This document shows, piece after piece, positions 1 to 10,503 of a stretch of 64,000 nucleotides of DNA. Positions within the stretch are counted from its first letter, which is position 1. Every line of letters begins with the position of its first letter. This stretch comes from Hybos culiciformis (taxonomy: Eukaryota > Arthropoda > Insecta > Diptera > Hybotidae): contig OZ023273.1 in assembly GCA_964007475.1 (NCBI GenBank), positions 46,501,525 to 46,565,524 of the forward strand. Direction: 5' to 3'. The notes under the pieces were generated by a model that was given only the letters and a program-made list of their open reading frames with translations, had not been told where the DNA came from and did not search any database. The position numbers were made by a program, and so were the translations under genes.

Positions 1-13
1 ATTTTTTTTTTGT

Positions 14-196
14 CGCGGTCTTATTTCATTTTTCAAAACGAAATAAGGCCGCGAGGAATTTTATGCGGTCTTATTTCATTTTTCAAAATGAAATAAGACC
101 GCGAGGATTTTTTCGCGGCCTTATTTCATTTTTCAAAATGAAATAAGACCGCAACAAAAAACCTATCGCGGCCTTATTTCCCGCGGCCTTATTTCA
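14..196. repeat. Array of hairpin-forming repeats (GCGGYCTTATTTC family)
   Basis: Three near-identical palindromes lie at 14-53, 65-102 and 115-152, followed by two half-units at about 167-180 and 182-196. The palindrome at 65-102 has 18-bp perfect arms that begin GCGGTCTTATTTCATTTT and a loop of only 2 nt. The arms are markedly more GC-rich than their surroundings. Units are spaced about 50 bp apart, and the variants differ mainly by a T/C change in GCGGTC/GCGGCC. The array touches the window edge, so it may continue upstream. I do not recognise the family. It could be the edge of another element or part of a rearranged leader of the retrotransposon that follows. Confidence 0.85.
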
Positions 197-224
197 CTGC
201 GCCTTTATTATTATTGAAATCAAT

Positions 225-500
225 TTAACATTATTCAACATTTGAACATTTTTCAACAATTATTGAACAATTATCCCAGTATTATTATTCAACACTTTTT
301 CAATAATTATTCAACAATTATTTTCAATTATTTCAACAATTATTATTCAACAATTATTATTCAACAATTATTTTCAATTATTTCAACAATTATTTTCAAT
401 AATTATTCAACAATTATTATTCAACAATCAAATTCTATTTATTATTCAACATTTATTTACCACTTAACATTTTATTATTCAACAATTAAAATTTTCAACA
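225..500. repeat. Low-complexity tract of TTCAACAATTATT-like repeats
   Basis: This tract is built from degenerate, irregular tandem copies of motifs such as TTCAACAATTATTATTC. It lies where the leader of the gag-pol element would be expected, upstream of the gag start at 723. Reading frames across it are by-products of the repeat and do not look like genes. From about 500 to 720 the sequence is an even more AT-rich TATTATATT tract. I see no primer-binding site or 5' LTR end in either part. Confidence 0.6.
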
Positions 501-722
501 ATTATTGTACAAAATTTATCAATTATTGAAGAATTTCAATAATTATCACAGAATTACATCATATTCAAATATCCAGATAAATTTTTCAACTATATATATT
601 AATTATTATATTATATTATTATATTATTATATACATTATTTATTAGTTAAATTATCATTATTATATTTACACTTATTTTACATATATACATATATACATT
701 ATTTTACATATTACATAAAAAA

Positions 723-1667
723 ATGAATCCATCAAATTCTACTTCCTCCGTTAATGATCCTATTCTTTCAAATAATGTTTCAAATACTTCTACCATCGAT
801 GCTGCTACAGTTAAACTACCACAATTTTGGACTTCTTGTCCAGAAGCCTGGTTTATTTTAATTGAAGCTCAATTTAATTCTAAACGAATTACGGTTGACA
901 ATACAAAATACGACCATGTCATATCGGTTTTACCTCAAGAAGTCATTCAAACTATTTTAACTTTTCTTCGAAATCCTCCTGACAATAATAAATACAATTC
1001 TATAAAAGAAATTCTTTTAAAACGTTACGCTATAAGCGAAGAAAAACGTTTAGAAGAATTACTTTCCAATTCGGAAATAGGAGATCGTAAACCTTCAGAA
1101 TTTTATCATTCCATGGAATTCTTAGCTGGAACTACTTCATTCGTAGGAACGAATTTATTAAAATCACTGTGGATGAGAAAACTTCCGACAAATTTAAATA
1201 TTGCTTTAGTTAGTTCTAATATTGATAATATAGATAATCTTTTAATTTTAGCAGACAAAATTTGGGAAGTTTCTCATTTTAATAATATTTCATCACTAAA
1301 TTCTTCAACATCTCCTTCCATTCCAAATTCTTTATTATCTTCACAAAATTCTTTAACATTTTCCCAAGTTTCCGCTATTCAAAATTCAAATTATGAAACA
1401 AATTTACGTATTACTAATATAGAAAAACAATTGACTGAACTTTAAAAAATTTTATCAGATTTAACAATTTCTAATCATGATTCTCGTTCAAGATCTTATA
1501 ATCGTGATTCTCGGTCTAGATCTTCTTCTCGTAATAGCAATAAAAACAATAATCACAATCATACAGATTTTTGTTGGTATCATTTCAATTTTGGTAATAA
1601 TGCTTCACGTTGTAAATCACCTTGTAAATTCAATAAATCTACAAATTTAGATAGTTCAAAAAACTAA
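723..1667 (+). pseudogene. gag: Gag of the gypsy element, interrupted by one in-frame stop
   Basis: The frame opens at ATG 723 and runs 314 codons to TAA 1665-1667, with a single in-frame TAA at 1443-1445 (codon 241). Residues 30-200 look like a retrotransposon capsid region: PQFWTSCPEAWFILIEAQF near the start, then RKPSEFYHSMEFLAG. After the internal stop the same frame continues with an Arg/Ser-rich stretch and a zinc finger, C284-X2-H287-X9-C297-X3-C301, in the context FCWYHFNFG. This CHCC form is typical of CsRn1-type Gag. Gag would form the particle and package the RNA. The stop separates capsid from nucleocapsid, so this copy probably makes only a truncated Gag unless the stop is read through. 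It could be a single point mutation or a sequencing error. The end of the frame overlaps the frameshift site. Confidence 0.85.
1658..1664 (+). promoter_or_regulatory. Predicted -1 ribosomal frameshift heptamer A AAA AAC
   Basis: The heptamer AAAAAAC sits in the gag frame as A AAA AAC, with the gag stop TAA immediately after it at 1665. Slipping back one base leads directly into the pol frame, which is open from 1655 to 4711 and contains the protease from about codon 20. This is the standard X XXY YYZ pattern. I have not identified a clear downstream pseudoknot. The position and phase make it the likely link for Gag-Pol synthesis. Confidence 0.75.
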
Positions 1668-4600
1668 ATAAACCCCCATTATCACTTAAATCACATCGTT
1701 TATTTTTATATGATAAAGAAAATAATCTTAATTTTTTAATTGATACTGGGGCAGATATTTCCGTCATTCCTAACACTGTTTTTGGTCTTTTTAAAAAAAA
1801 TCCTACTTTCGAATTATCTGCAGCAAATGGAACTATTATAAATACTTTTGGGACAAAACTTTTAAAAATTAATTTTAATCTTCGTCGTCCATTTAATTTT
1901 ATTTTCACTATAGCAGATGTTAAAAAACCAATCATTGGAGCTGATTTTTTATCTAAATTCGGTTTATCCGTCGATTTAAAAAACAAAAAATTAGTAGATT
2001 CTCAAACATCTTTATCTGTTAATTGTTTTTCAAAATTTGATAATTTGCTTTCTCCCAAACTTTATTCTATTAAAAATTCAAATTCTTTTTCTAACATTCT
2101 TAAAAAATTTCCTGAATTAATTTCTACTCCTCAATTCGATAAACCCACTAAACACAATGTGAAACATCACATTTTAACTAAAGGTAATTTACCTTTTACC
2201 AAACGTAGAAGATTAGATGCTAAAAAACTTAAAATTGCTAAAACCGAATTCGAACACATGTTACAAATGGGAATTTGTAGACCTTCATCTTCTCCAGTTT
2301 CATCAGCACTTCATATGGTTCCTAAGAATGATAACAACTGGAGACCTTGTGGTGATTATCGCCAACTAAATCTTGTTACAGTTCCCGATCGTTATCCTAT
2401 TCAACACATTCAAAATTTTATTTTAAATTTACATGGTTGTACAATATTTTCAAAAATTGACCTAGTTAGAGCTTATCATAATATTCCAATTGCAGAAGAA
2501 GACATTCATAAAACTGCTATTATTACTCCTTTCGGCCTTTTTGAATTTCCGCGCATGCCTTTTGGTTTAAGAAATGCTGCTCAATCTTTTCAAAGATTTA
2601 TGAATGAAGTTACTCATGGTTTAGATTTCCTTTATGTTTATTTAGATGATATTTTAATTTTTAGCAAATCTGATGAAGATCATAAATTACATTTAGAATT
2701 ATTATTTCAAAGACTAACTGATTACGGCTTGACTATTCAACCTTCAAAATGTGTTTTCGGTGTAAAAGAACTCGACTTTCTCAGTCACAAAATTTCTCCT
2801 AATGGTTACATTCCTTCATCTAATCGTGTCAAAATTATTTCAGATTTTCCTACACCTTCTTCAATTAAACACATTCAACAATTTGTTGGAATGATGAATT
2901 ATTATCATAGATTCATACCATCATTAGCTCATTTACTTGCACCTATTTATGATCACCTTACAAAATTAACTAATCAAAAGAAATCTTCAAAAATTCCTTT
3001 TTCTTGGCCTGAATTTTGTAATGTAAATTTCAATCAAATTAAACAGAAACTATCTGAAGCTTCTTTATTAATTTTTCCTATTGAAAATGAACCATTTACA
3101 TTAACTGTTGATGCTTCTAATGTAGCAGTTGGATCAGTTCTTCAACAAATTAATAATAATAATAGTTTACCTATTGCTTTCTTTTCAAAAAAACTTTCTG
3201 ATACTGAAAAGAAATATTCCGCTTTTGACAGAGAACTTTTAGCAATTTATTCATCTATCAAACATTTTCGATCATTCTTAGAAGGCAACGAATTTACAGT
3301 TTTTACAGATCATAAACCTCTTATTTTCGCTTTATCATCCAAAGCTGAACGCAGTCCGCGCCAAGCACGTCATTTGGATTATATTGCTCAATTTACCTCA
3401 GACATTCGTCACATTAAAGGTAAAGACAACATCATTGCTGATACTCTTTCTCGAATTGAAGATTCCATAAACGCATCTGAAATCACTTCTAAATTTGATC
3501 TTATTACTATTGCTCAACAACAAAATTCTGATCCCGAACTTCAACAACTTTTAACTTCGCCTAAAAATAATTCAAAATTTATTCTTCAACAACTTACTTT
3601 ATCAAATTCAAAAACCAAACTTTGGTGTGAAATTTCCACAAACAGACCTCGACCGTATATTCCATTTTCATTCCGTAAAATCATTTTTGATTCTTTACAT
3701 AATTTATCTCATCCCAGTATTCGTGCTACACGAAAAATTATCTCAACTAAATATTTTTGGCCATTTATGAATCTCAATATCAATCAGTGGTCTAAAAATT
3801 GTATAAATTGTCAAAAAGCTAAAATTTATCGTCATACTAAACCCTTTTCTGGTACTTTTCCGCTTCCTTCAGGTAGATTTCAAAATATTCATATGGATAT
3901 TGTTGGTCCTCTACCTCCATCTAAAAGATGTTCATACATTTTAACCATTGTTGATCGTTTTACCCGTTGGCCTGAAGCTTATCCTATTTCTGATATGACT
4001 TCTACTACTATTGCTCATACCTTTTTTAATCAATATATTTCTCGTTTTGGCGTTCCATTATCTTTAACAACCGACCAAGGTAGTCAATTTGAATCAAAAT
4101 TATTTGCAGAATTATCCAAATTATTAGGTACTCATAAAATTAGAACTACTTCTTATCATCCACAATCAAATGGTTTAGTAGAACGTTTTCATCGCCAACT
4201 TAAATCATCTTTGAGAGCTCGTTGCAACACTATTAACTGGCATGATGAAATTTATATTATTCTTCTTGGTTTTAGAACCGCAGTTAAAGAAGATCTTAAA
4301 TATTCACCTGCTGAATTAGTTTACGGTGAAAATATTCGTGTTCCTAGTGAATTTTTCGTTTCAAATAATTCTCAAACTTTAGATCATTCACAATTAGTTT
4401 CTCAATTACGTTCAAATTTTAGACATATTCGTCCAGTTCCAACTAAGAATAAATCTTATAATAAATTATATATTCCGAATGATTTACTTTCAAGCAAATT
4501 TGTTTTTGTCAAATCACATAACAAAAAAATTTTAGATCCACCTTATGAAGGTCCTTTTGAAGTCCTTCAACGTTTCGATAAATTTTTCAAAATTAATTTT

Positions 4601-4711
4601 AATGGTAAAATTAAACATATTTCAATAAATCATTTAAAACCTGCACACTTTTCTCCTTCACCACAACATTCACTTCCATCTACAATACCTAAAGTTTCTT
4701 TTTCTTTATAA
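1664..4711 (+). CDS. pol: Pol polyprotein (protease, RT, RNase H, integrase), open throughout
   Basis: The frame is open from 1655 and is entered by -1 frameshifting from gag; it has no ATG of its own near the start. Counting from 1664, the aspartic protease active site DTGA starts at residue 27. Reverse transcriptase carries YVYLDDIL with the catalytic aspartate pair at 328-329. RNase H acidic residues are at about D483, E524 and D549 (in FTDHKPL). The integrase zinc-binding domain is H679-X3-H683-X29-C713-X2-C716. The DDE core is D745, D804 (TTDQGSQF) and E840, with exactly 35 residues between the last two. A GPY/F-like module (PPYEGPFEV) lies near the C-terminus. All key residues I could check are present and there are no internal stops over 1015 codons. 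The enzymes would mature the particle, copy the RNA and integrate the cDNA. Without a visible 5' LTR and with a stop in gag, this copy may not move by itself. Confidence 0.95.
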   Translation, partial: LNKPPLSLKSHRLFLYDKENNLNFLIDTGADISVIPNTVFGLFKKNPTFELSAANGTIINTFGTKLLKINFNLRRPFNFIFTIADVKKPIIGADFLSKFGLSVDLKNKKLVDSQTSLSVNCFSKFDNLLSPKLYSIKNSNSFSNILKKFPELISTPQFDKPTKHNVKHHILTKGNLPFTKRRRLDAKKLKIAKTEFEHMLQMGICRPSSSPVSSALHMVPKNDNNWRPCGDYRQLNLVTVPDRYPIQHIQNFILNLHGCTIFSKIDLVRAYHNIPIAEEDIHKTAIITPFGLFEFPRMPFGLRNAAQSFQRFMNEVTHGLDFLYVYLDDILIFSKSDEDHKLHLELLFQRLTDYGLTIQPSKCVFGVKELDFLSHKISPNGYIPSSNRVKIISDFPTPSSIKHIQQFVGMMNYYHRFIPSLAHLLAPIYDHLTKLTNQKKSSKIPFSWPEFCNVNFNQIKQKLSEASLLIFPIENEPFTLTVDASNVAVGSVLQQINNNNSLPIAFFSKKLSDTEKKYSAFDRELLAIYSSIKHFRSFLEGNEFTVFTDHKPLIFALSSKAERSPRQARHLDYIAQFTSDIRHIKGKDNIIADTLSRIEDSINASEITSKFDLITIAQQQNSDPELQQLLTSPKNNSKFILQQLTLSNSKTKLWCEISTNRPRPYIPFSFRKIIFDSLHNLSHPSIRATRKIISTKYFWPFMNLNINQWSKNCINCQKAKIYRHTKPFSGTFPLPSGRFQNIHMDIVGPLPPSKRCSYILTIVDRFTRWPEAYPISDMTSTTIAHTFFNQYISRFGVPLSLTTDQGSQFESKLFAELSKLLGTHKIRTTSYHPQSNGLVERFHRQLKSSLRARCNTINWHDEIYIILLGFRTAVKEDLKYSPAELVYGENIRVPSEFFVSNNSQTLDHSQLVSQLRSNFRHIRPVPTKNKSYNKLYIPNDLLSSKFVFVKSHNKKILDPPYEGPFEVLQRFDKFFKINFNGKIKHISINHLKPAHFSPSPQHSLPSTIPKVSFSL

Positions 4712-4724
4712 TTCTTTATCTGGT

Positions 4725-4731
4725 AGGGGGG
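4725..4731 (+). other. Polypurine tract of the LTR retrotransposon
   Basis: AGGGGGG lies 13 bp after the pol stop and just ahead of the presumed LTR start TGTAGTGG. In this AT-rich region a run of six G is conspicuous. Its position matches the primer for plus-strand cDNA synthesis in Ty3/gypsy elements. Confidence 0.8.
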
Positions 4732-5029
4732 TATTGTAGTGGTTCATTTATTTATTTTACAGTTCATTTTTATTAATTCTAAGTTTTAATCATGTTTCCA
4801 TTTTAATTATTGTTACAATATATATAATAATTTTAATTCAGTTATAAAAATACTTTCTTAGTAAAAAGATTCAATAATTTGAAAATTAAAATTAAAAAAA
4901 AAAAAAAAAAAAAATAATTATTTTCTTTTATTATAATTATTATTCAATTTTAAAATAATGGTATAAATAATTATTTATAAAAAATAAATAATATCTACCA
5001 TTATAATGTTTGCATTTTCCTATTATTTT

Positions 5030-5058
5030 TATATAAGATCGTATTTATCATTTCAGTT
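5030..5058 (+). promoter_or_regulatory. LTR core promoter: TATA box and TCAGTT initiator
   Basis: TATATAAG at 5030-5037 is followed 25 bp downstream (start to +1) by an arthropod-type initiator TCAGTT with its A at 5055. The spacing is what RNA polymerase II core promoters use. The transcript start would define the U3/R border of the LTR. Confidence 0.6.
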
Positions 5059-5143
5059 CAGTTTAGTTGAGTTAGTTTGTTTGTTTTCTGAAAGTGTTTC
5101 AAAAGTCAACAAAACTACATATACCTTAACATGAGTATAATAT

Positions 5144-5149
5144 AATAAA
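5144..5149 (+). terminator. Polyadenylation signal AATAAA in the LTR
   Basis: AATAAA lies about 90 bp after the predicted transcription start in the 3' LTR and is followed by CTTTCAGCC. It would end the R region. Many chance AATAAA hexamers occur in this AT-rich DNA, so the call rests on position. Confidence 0.4.
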
Positions 5150-5180
5150 CTTTCAGCCTTTTACTATGTGAACATCACGA

Positions 5181-6354
5181 CAAAAATAAAATTATAATTT
5201 AATAAGAATAAAAAAATAACATTTCGTAAAGGCTCATCGAAATGTCCTCATTTTAAATTAAACGTAAAGAGCATTTTTTAATATTTTAATATATTATTAG
5301 ATTCATTAAAAGGCTTAATTTATATTCAAAACTTATTTATTAACATCGTTTTCCTATTTTATGCTATAACATGTCTATCGTTTTTACAAGCACAAAAAAA
5401 ACCACTATGGTTAAAATTTATCTAAATTTTTCAATCAAAATAATATTGTGGTGAATTAATAATAATAAACTTCAATATTATACTAATTTCAAATTTTAAA
5501 CCGAAAAGGAATTTCTGATCACAAAAAAACACATCTTTAACTAATTTGTACACCAGTCCACTGATATAACCAACAAGATAATATTTTTTTTATTGCATTC
5601 TTATTAACGCAAAGACATTTCCAATTACCAGAAAGGAACCGTATATGTCCCATAACCATTTTTATCTTAATTTGATGATCATCAAGAGTCCCAGTATGAA
5701 AATTCTCATCATTATTATAATTTCATTAAAATTAAAAAAAAAAAAAAATGTGCGCGCGACATTCGAATAAATATTTATATGTGATTTGGTGTTCTCTTCA
5801 CCTTCAAATATTTATTTATCTCCAATTCTCAAATTAACATTAATTTTAGCAACAATTTGTTTTTTAATTTTTATTATTAAAATATCCTTTTTTAAATTGT
5901 ATTTCTTCCTGTGCTAAAAAACAAATAGGTTTAATAATAAATATTATATTTTCATATAAAATTTGAAACAAAATAATTTAATTAATTAGAAATATAAGCC
6001 GGTTCGGTTACATGTGCTTTTTTAAACCGAAATAATTTGAACAGAGTAAAAAAAATTATGCAGATTGTAGACAAAACGATTCGCAATTTTTTAAAAGCAG
6101 GATTATGAATTAATAAGAAACGAAATAAAGCAATTTCCAACTTCGCAAGAGTAAAATATTATAATATTTATAATTAAATTCTAAAGATTATAAACACCAG
6201 ACACATACTTTTATATAAAATTCGTGATAAGGTAATATGAATGTTGCATTGCACATAAACTAATTTGAATAGTTGGTAGAGAAATTTAATTTTTTGTTAT
6301 GGTGATTTTTGTTCTACTAATATCACAGTACATTAGAAGTGATGAAACTACTGA
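5181..6354. other. AT-rich non-coding stretch
   Basis: I see no reading frame with protein-like composition, no RNA gene and no inverted-repeat element here. There is a poly(A) tract near 5736-5748, next to TGCGCGCGAC. Confidence 0.6.
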
Positions 6355-6366
6355 AAAATAATGCTA

Positions 6367-6594
6367 ATTATAAAAATATTTGTATTTCTATAAACAGCCG
6401 AGCGAATCATTTCAAAAACATGACTAATGTATTTGAAAAGTTGCTGGTCAACTATATAAAAAAAAACAACACAAACATTTAGATCAAGTGGACAATTGAA
6501 AAATTCACACAAATTCCAGCCCAAGGTGGGAATCGAACCCACAACCGAACACACTGTAGGATAATGACTATACCACTACACCACGACGACCGAC
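6367..6594 (-). mobile_element. tRNA-derived SINE with 12-bp target-site duplication
   Basis: On the minus strand the element starts at 6594 with GTCGGTCGTCG. It carries a pol III A box TGGTGTAGTGG (6573-6583) and a B box GGTTCGATTCC (6529-6539), spaced as in a tRNA, followed by an unrelated AT-rich body. It is flanked by perfect 12-bp direct repeats AAAATAATGCTA at 6355-6366 and 6595-6606, as expected for target-primed insertion. The tRNA-like head is degenerate outside the boxes, so I do not assign a parent tRNA. It is a SINE and not a working tRNA gene because of the attached body and the TSD. Mobilisation would depend on a LINE elsewhere in the genome. Confidence 0.88.
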
Positions 6595-6705
6595 AAAATA
6601 ATGCTATTTAGCGATATAGTGTAACTTTACTGAAATTTTTACTGGAATTTTGACAAAATAATAGCTATTTAGCGATATAGTGTAACTTTACTGGAATTTT
6701 GATGA
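6592..6705. repeat. Tandem duplication of about 60 bp at the SINE insertion site
   Basis: The motif GCTATTTAGCGATATAGTG and its following bases occur twice, starting near 6603 and 6664, in a direct tandem of about 60 bp with slight divergence. The SINE sits at the left edge of the first copy and part of the repeat belongs to its TSD. Confidence 0.75.
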
Positions 6706-8132
6706 TTTATAAAAAAAAAATAAAAAGAAATAACTTTTTGCCATCAATAAAACGTATTACAGCCGTGTTAAATATAGTTTTATTCATAAGCATGACATCA
6801 ATATACTTTTATTAGACGAAGAAAGTTATAACAATTAATTTTATTAAATTATTTGATTTAAATTTTCAAAAAAATAAGAATTTGGATAAATATTAGTCAA
6901 AGATCTAATAAAGATCATTAATCACTTAATTATTTAAAACTATCTTAAAAAAAATAAAATTGAATGATTTAACTTTTGTACATTAATTACAATATCATTA
7001 AAAGTCTGTTTATACCTAAAAGGTTCAAAAAAAGGGAGGTTAAGGGCGTATCTTTATTGTTTATTAAAAAAAAAACTTTTTCTCCTTTAATTTCTGATGA
7101 AAAATTCAATTTTCAAGAATCACGCGTTTAAATTAATTAATCATCAAAATATATAAAAAAAATAAAATATAATACGTTCCCTTGTTTTAATATTGGCTCA
7201 TCATATTAAAAAAAAAAAAAAAACTTAACTAATGGATTCTTCTTTCGAGCTCTTTTCATAATTAATTTGTATATTTTTTGTTTCGCCTAAAGGAATATTA
7301 AAACAAACCGTTTATCATTCCAATAAATAATGATTAAAAGTTTTTTTTGTTACAAAAAAAAAATTGTTTTTATATTCTCTAAAGGGAATCCCTCTCAAGT
7401 AAGAAATAATATTTATGTAGACTTCGCAAAATTATGATTTTTGTTTTGTTATACACTATTTGTAATAGCGATCGCGATTGACTGAAGTATTTTTGTAAGA
7501 AAGAACGATTTGAAAGCCGCAAGAAAATGATTTTTGTAATTTTGTTAGAACTAATAATATGTAATTCAAAAAAATATTACACAATACATAGTTATTATCT
7601 CCCCTAAATTCTCTTTTTGCATCACAATTTGAACTTATTTATATCGAAAATTTTAACCATTTAATTGTTTCAGGTCTTTATCAAAATTAAAGTTTTTCGT
7701 AAATTAAAATTAAAGAATTCATACAATAATTCATAGCAAATTGTTAGTCATAAATTTCACCAAGATTGTCATACATAAAAAAAGTTGAATTTTCTTTCTT
7801 ATCCCTTTTTGCGGTACCAGGTATATTAGTTCATAAAAAGTTGCCTGATGATGGCTTTTTTCATTGGTTTTTGGCATATTCGACATTTTAGAAATAAAAC
7901 AATGTCTCTTTCATGGTTTGTCATTAAAAAAATAGTGTAAAAAGGTAAGCAAAAGAGAGGCATAGGTAAAAAGATTTAATTGAAAAATTATGCATACAAT
8001 TGCAACATCAAGAAAGTCAATAATTATATTAGTATTTAAAACTTTTTCTTTCATTATTATAACATGTATTAATAATTAATTATCAAATTATGTAATTTAT
8101 AATTATTAATAAAAATTCTCAGTTAATTTTTT
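6706..8132. other. AT-rich non-coding stretch
   Basis: There is no supported gene. It holds scattered poly(A)/poly(T) runs, and no terminal inverted repeats with target duplications were found by eye. Confidence 0.55.
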
Positions 8133-8557
8133 TAATGTGCATGTGATCGGTAAGTTGTATTTATAATCGTAAATTTAGCTCGGTAAATGGTATATTACAT
8201 GCGTCAATACACATGTAATTATTTAATTAAGTAAATTTTATTTACATTCTCCGTATTAAGTAAATTTTATTTACTTACTTCATTTTGAACTTTTGTTTAT
8301 TTTTTGCATTGCAAATGTATTGATTACAACTACCACTCACATGCACATTAAAACAGTATACATAAAAAATGTTAATAAAATTTGTTATACAGCTCGTTGT
8401 GTATATACACAAAAACACATTGACACAGTCAATATTATCACTCGACCTAACCGTCTCGTGATATAAGTATTGATTCGTGTCTACGTGTTTTTGTGTATAC
8501 CTACACAACTCGTTGTAATAACAAATTTTCTTTACATGTATTGTAATCTACTATAAC
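8133..8557 (+). mobile_element. Dispersed hairpin/minisatellite element, copy 1 (DINE/Helentron-like)
   Basis: The left block (CGGTAAGTTGTATTTA, then AAATTTAGCTCGGTAAATGG and GTCAATACACATG) and the right end (TGTATTGTAATCTACTAT) match the copies at 20686-21183 and 37028-37780. The centre holds two 29-bp repeats of GTAAATTTTATTTAC, itself nearly palindromic. A subterminal hairpin spans about 8401-8500, with arms of the type GTATATACACAAAAACAC and GTGTTTTTGTGTATAC. There is no transposase. The architecture (conserved ends, variable central tandem repeats, 3' subterminal hairpin) resembles DINE-1/Helentron-type non-autonomous elements, but I cannot confirm the class. Confidence 0.7.
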
Positions 8558-10032
8558 TAGATCGAAAATATTTTAATGTACTTGCTCTGAAAAAGTTGCC
8601 TATCACTGATTTAGTATTAAAAAACGTTGTCTAGTTTTATTCTGCTAGATTAAAAAAATAAATAAAGAAATAAAACATAAATATAGAGAGACTTTTTTTT
8701 TAACTTCGTAAAAGCTCAATTTTAATTGAACTTTTTTTTTGAAAATTATAGTAATGTAAGGCACAAATGTCCAATAATAATTATTACATGCACCGTCTCA
8801 GAAGAAAATAAATTAAATTTTATACTTCATTGATTTTGAATATAATAATTCTTATATTTTTTTATCATCATTTATCTTTGGTCACAATAACATAAAAAAC
8901 TTGAACCTTTTTTTTTTTTAAATTGTACACCGAAAAAATACAATTTTACTTTACAAATTGTGATTCGCTTGTCATTTTAATCCAATTTCTTATAAAACTT
9001 CTTATAAAAAGAAAAATATGAAGAGCCATTTTTTTTCTTCTTAATTTTAATTATGTTTAGATTTAGTGTAAATTGTTTGTAACCAATTTTATACAATTAT
9101 TGTCCAGTTGGATCTTTTATGAAATTCACTCAAAAAGAAAAATAAAATGACAAATGATGTTTTCATGAACTCCCAGAAAAACAAGTTTATCATTTTTTCT
9201 TTTGAAACTATTGTTATTATTTTTATTTTTTGGAGTTAATGGAAAATGAAGATTTCCAAAAAAAAAATAAAAAACATTGTTTTGTTAAAAAACATAAAAA
9301 AAAATATTGAAAAAGGAAATATTGTTCTCAAAACATATTGACTAATACAATTTTTTTTTTTTTAATTTACAAAATACTTTATTTTATTTTTAAGAAGGTT
9401 ACCTTTTGATAGTATATTATTTCTAAAATATTATTTCCTTGAAATTTATGCATTGTTAATGTTTAAAAATTGTCCTTAATTTATTGTAGAATAATTGTAT
9501 GAAAAAAAGGGTTAATAATTTTATTATATTACAAGAAATCGTTTGCTGTCCAAATTCGAGTGAAAATACTTTTCAATTGATGTTGATTTAAAGATGAATC
9601 ATACGTTGATGCTGTAAACATTAAAAACTTATTTTTATGATTTGAAGGTGAAAAAAAAAATATCTAAATCAAAAATCAAATTAAATATGAAAATAGATCC
9701 AAAAATATTGTATCTAGAAATACCAAAAGCTTTGTACAGCCAAAAAGTTAGCAAAGTTATATATACTTACAGATTTTTTTTAACTATAAAATGGTATGGC
9801 GTTTTTAAATTAAACAATATATAAAAAAATTAAGATATTTTTATAAATAATATAGATTTCCAAAACATAGGTACATGTCATACATACATGTCATGTCATA
9901 CATAGATGTACATGTCATTAAAAAAACAAACAGAAAAATTAATATAAATTTTCAACTTTAAGATTTTTCATTTATAAAAATAAAACTAGCTGAATTACCA
10001 ATCTATCGTCCTTCGATTTAGTCTCTTTAATT
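8558..10032. other. AT-rich non-coding stretch with a small direct repeat
   Basis: There is no supported gene. Short irregular repeats of TACATGTCATACATA lie at about 9871-9918. The open frame around 9642-9824 is short, lysine-rich and of background composition. Confidence 0.55.
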
Positions 10033-10034
10033 TA

Positions 10035-10501
10035 CAGGTAACCCTTGATTAGCACGGTACTTGAATAACACGGTTTCGTTGTAACACGGTTGATAAATTG
10101 TAGCACACCCTTGACTAACACGATATTTTCTATCACGGTTTTGTATTTACACGGTTTCAAAATTCAGAAAAACCCTTAATTAATGCGGTTTCAAAATTTA
10201 AATTTGTATAATTTAATTTTTTTTTTTTAAATAAATATAATTCACATTTTCAAATTTAAACAATCTTAATTGGCAAGTTTTTTTAATTTCTTTTAATTTT
10301 TGAATTTATTTCTTTTAATTCTTGTGTTAAATTTTTTCAATTTTCTTTTTTTACACTGAATAACAACTATCAAAAACATAAATAAAATTTTTTTGGAATT
10401 AAACCCCATTATTTTCATTGATTGTTAGTCTCGATTAACACGATTTTAATTAGCACGGAATATTCTTGGACCAAACTACCGTGTTAATCAAGGGTTACCT
10501 G
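10035..10501. mobile_element. Pogo-like MITE with TA target duplication
   Basis: The termini are inverted repeats of about 25 bp starting CAGGTAACCCTTGATTA, with one mismatch between the arms, and the element is bounded by TA on both sides (10033-10034 and 10502-10503). CAG termini and a TA duplication fit the pogo/Tigger branch of Tc1/mariner. Inside the left part an ACACGGT-like motif recurs about six times (10054-10190), perhaps decayed copies of the terminal motif or protein-binding sites. At 467 bp and without a coding frame it is a non-autonomous element. Confidence 0.82.
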
Positions 10502-10503
10502 TA

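Larger units (their letters stand above)
723..5180 (+). mobile_element. Ty3/gypsy LTR retrotransposon, CsRn1-like clade, 5' LTR not found
   Basis: The order is gag, protease, reverse transcriptase, RNase H, integrase, polypurine tract and 3' LTR, which is the Ty3/gypsy arrangement (integrase after RNase H). The Gag zinc finger is of the C-H-C-C form known from the CsRn1 clade rather than the usual CCHC knuckle. The pol frame is open along its whole length, so the copy is recent. One stop interrupts gag. I could not find a 5' LTR or primer-binding site between 1 and 722. That region is low-complexity, so the left end is truncated, rearranged or outside the window. The right end near 5180 is approximate because there is no second LTR to compare. 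Confidence 0.9.
4735..5180 (+). repeat. 3' LTR (right boundary approximate)
   Basis: The LTR is inferred to begin with TGTAGTGG just after the polypurine tract. It contains a TATA box at 5030, a TCAGTT initiator at 5053-5058 and an AATAAA signal at 5144-5149, in the order expected for U3, R and U5. U3 would be about 320 bp. The right end cannot be fixed without the 5' LTR; 5180 is an estimate from the position of the poly(A) signal. A poly(A) run of more than 20 A lies inside at about 4894-4914. Confidence 0.6.

Noticed and set aside
242..726. Two open frames upstream of gag
   Set aside because: Both arise from TTCAACAATTATT and TATTATA repeats; the peptides are repeats of Y, I, N, F and S.
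1639..1986. 115-codon frame on the minus strand
   Set aside because: It is antisense to the protease region of pol, which has a clear DTGA active site in the plus frame.
6348..6554. 68-codon frame on the minus strand
   Set aside because: It lies across the tRNA-like head of the SINE; the boxes and target duplications explain the sequence better.
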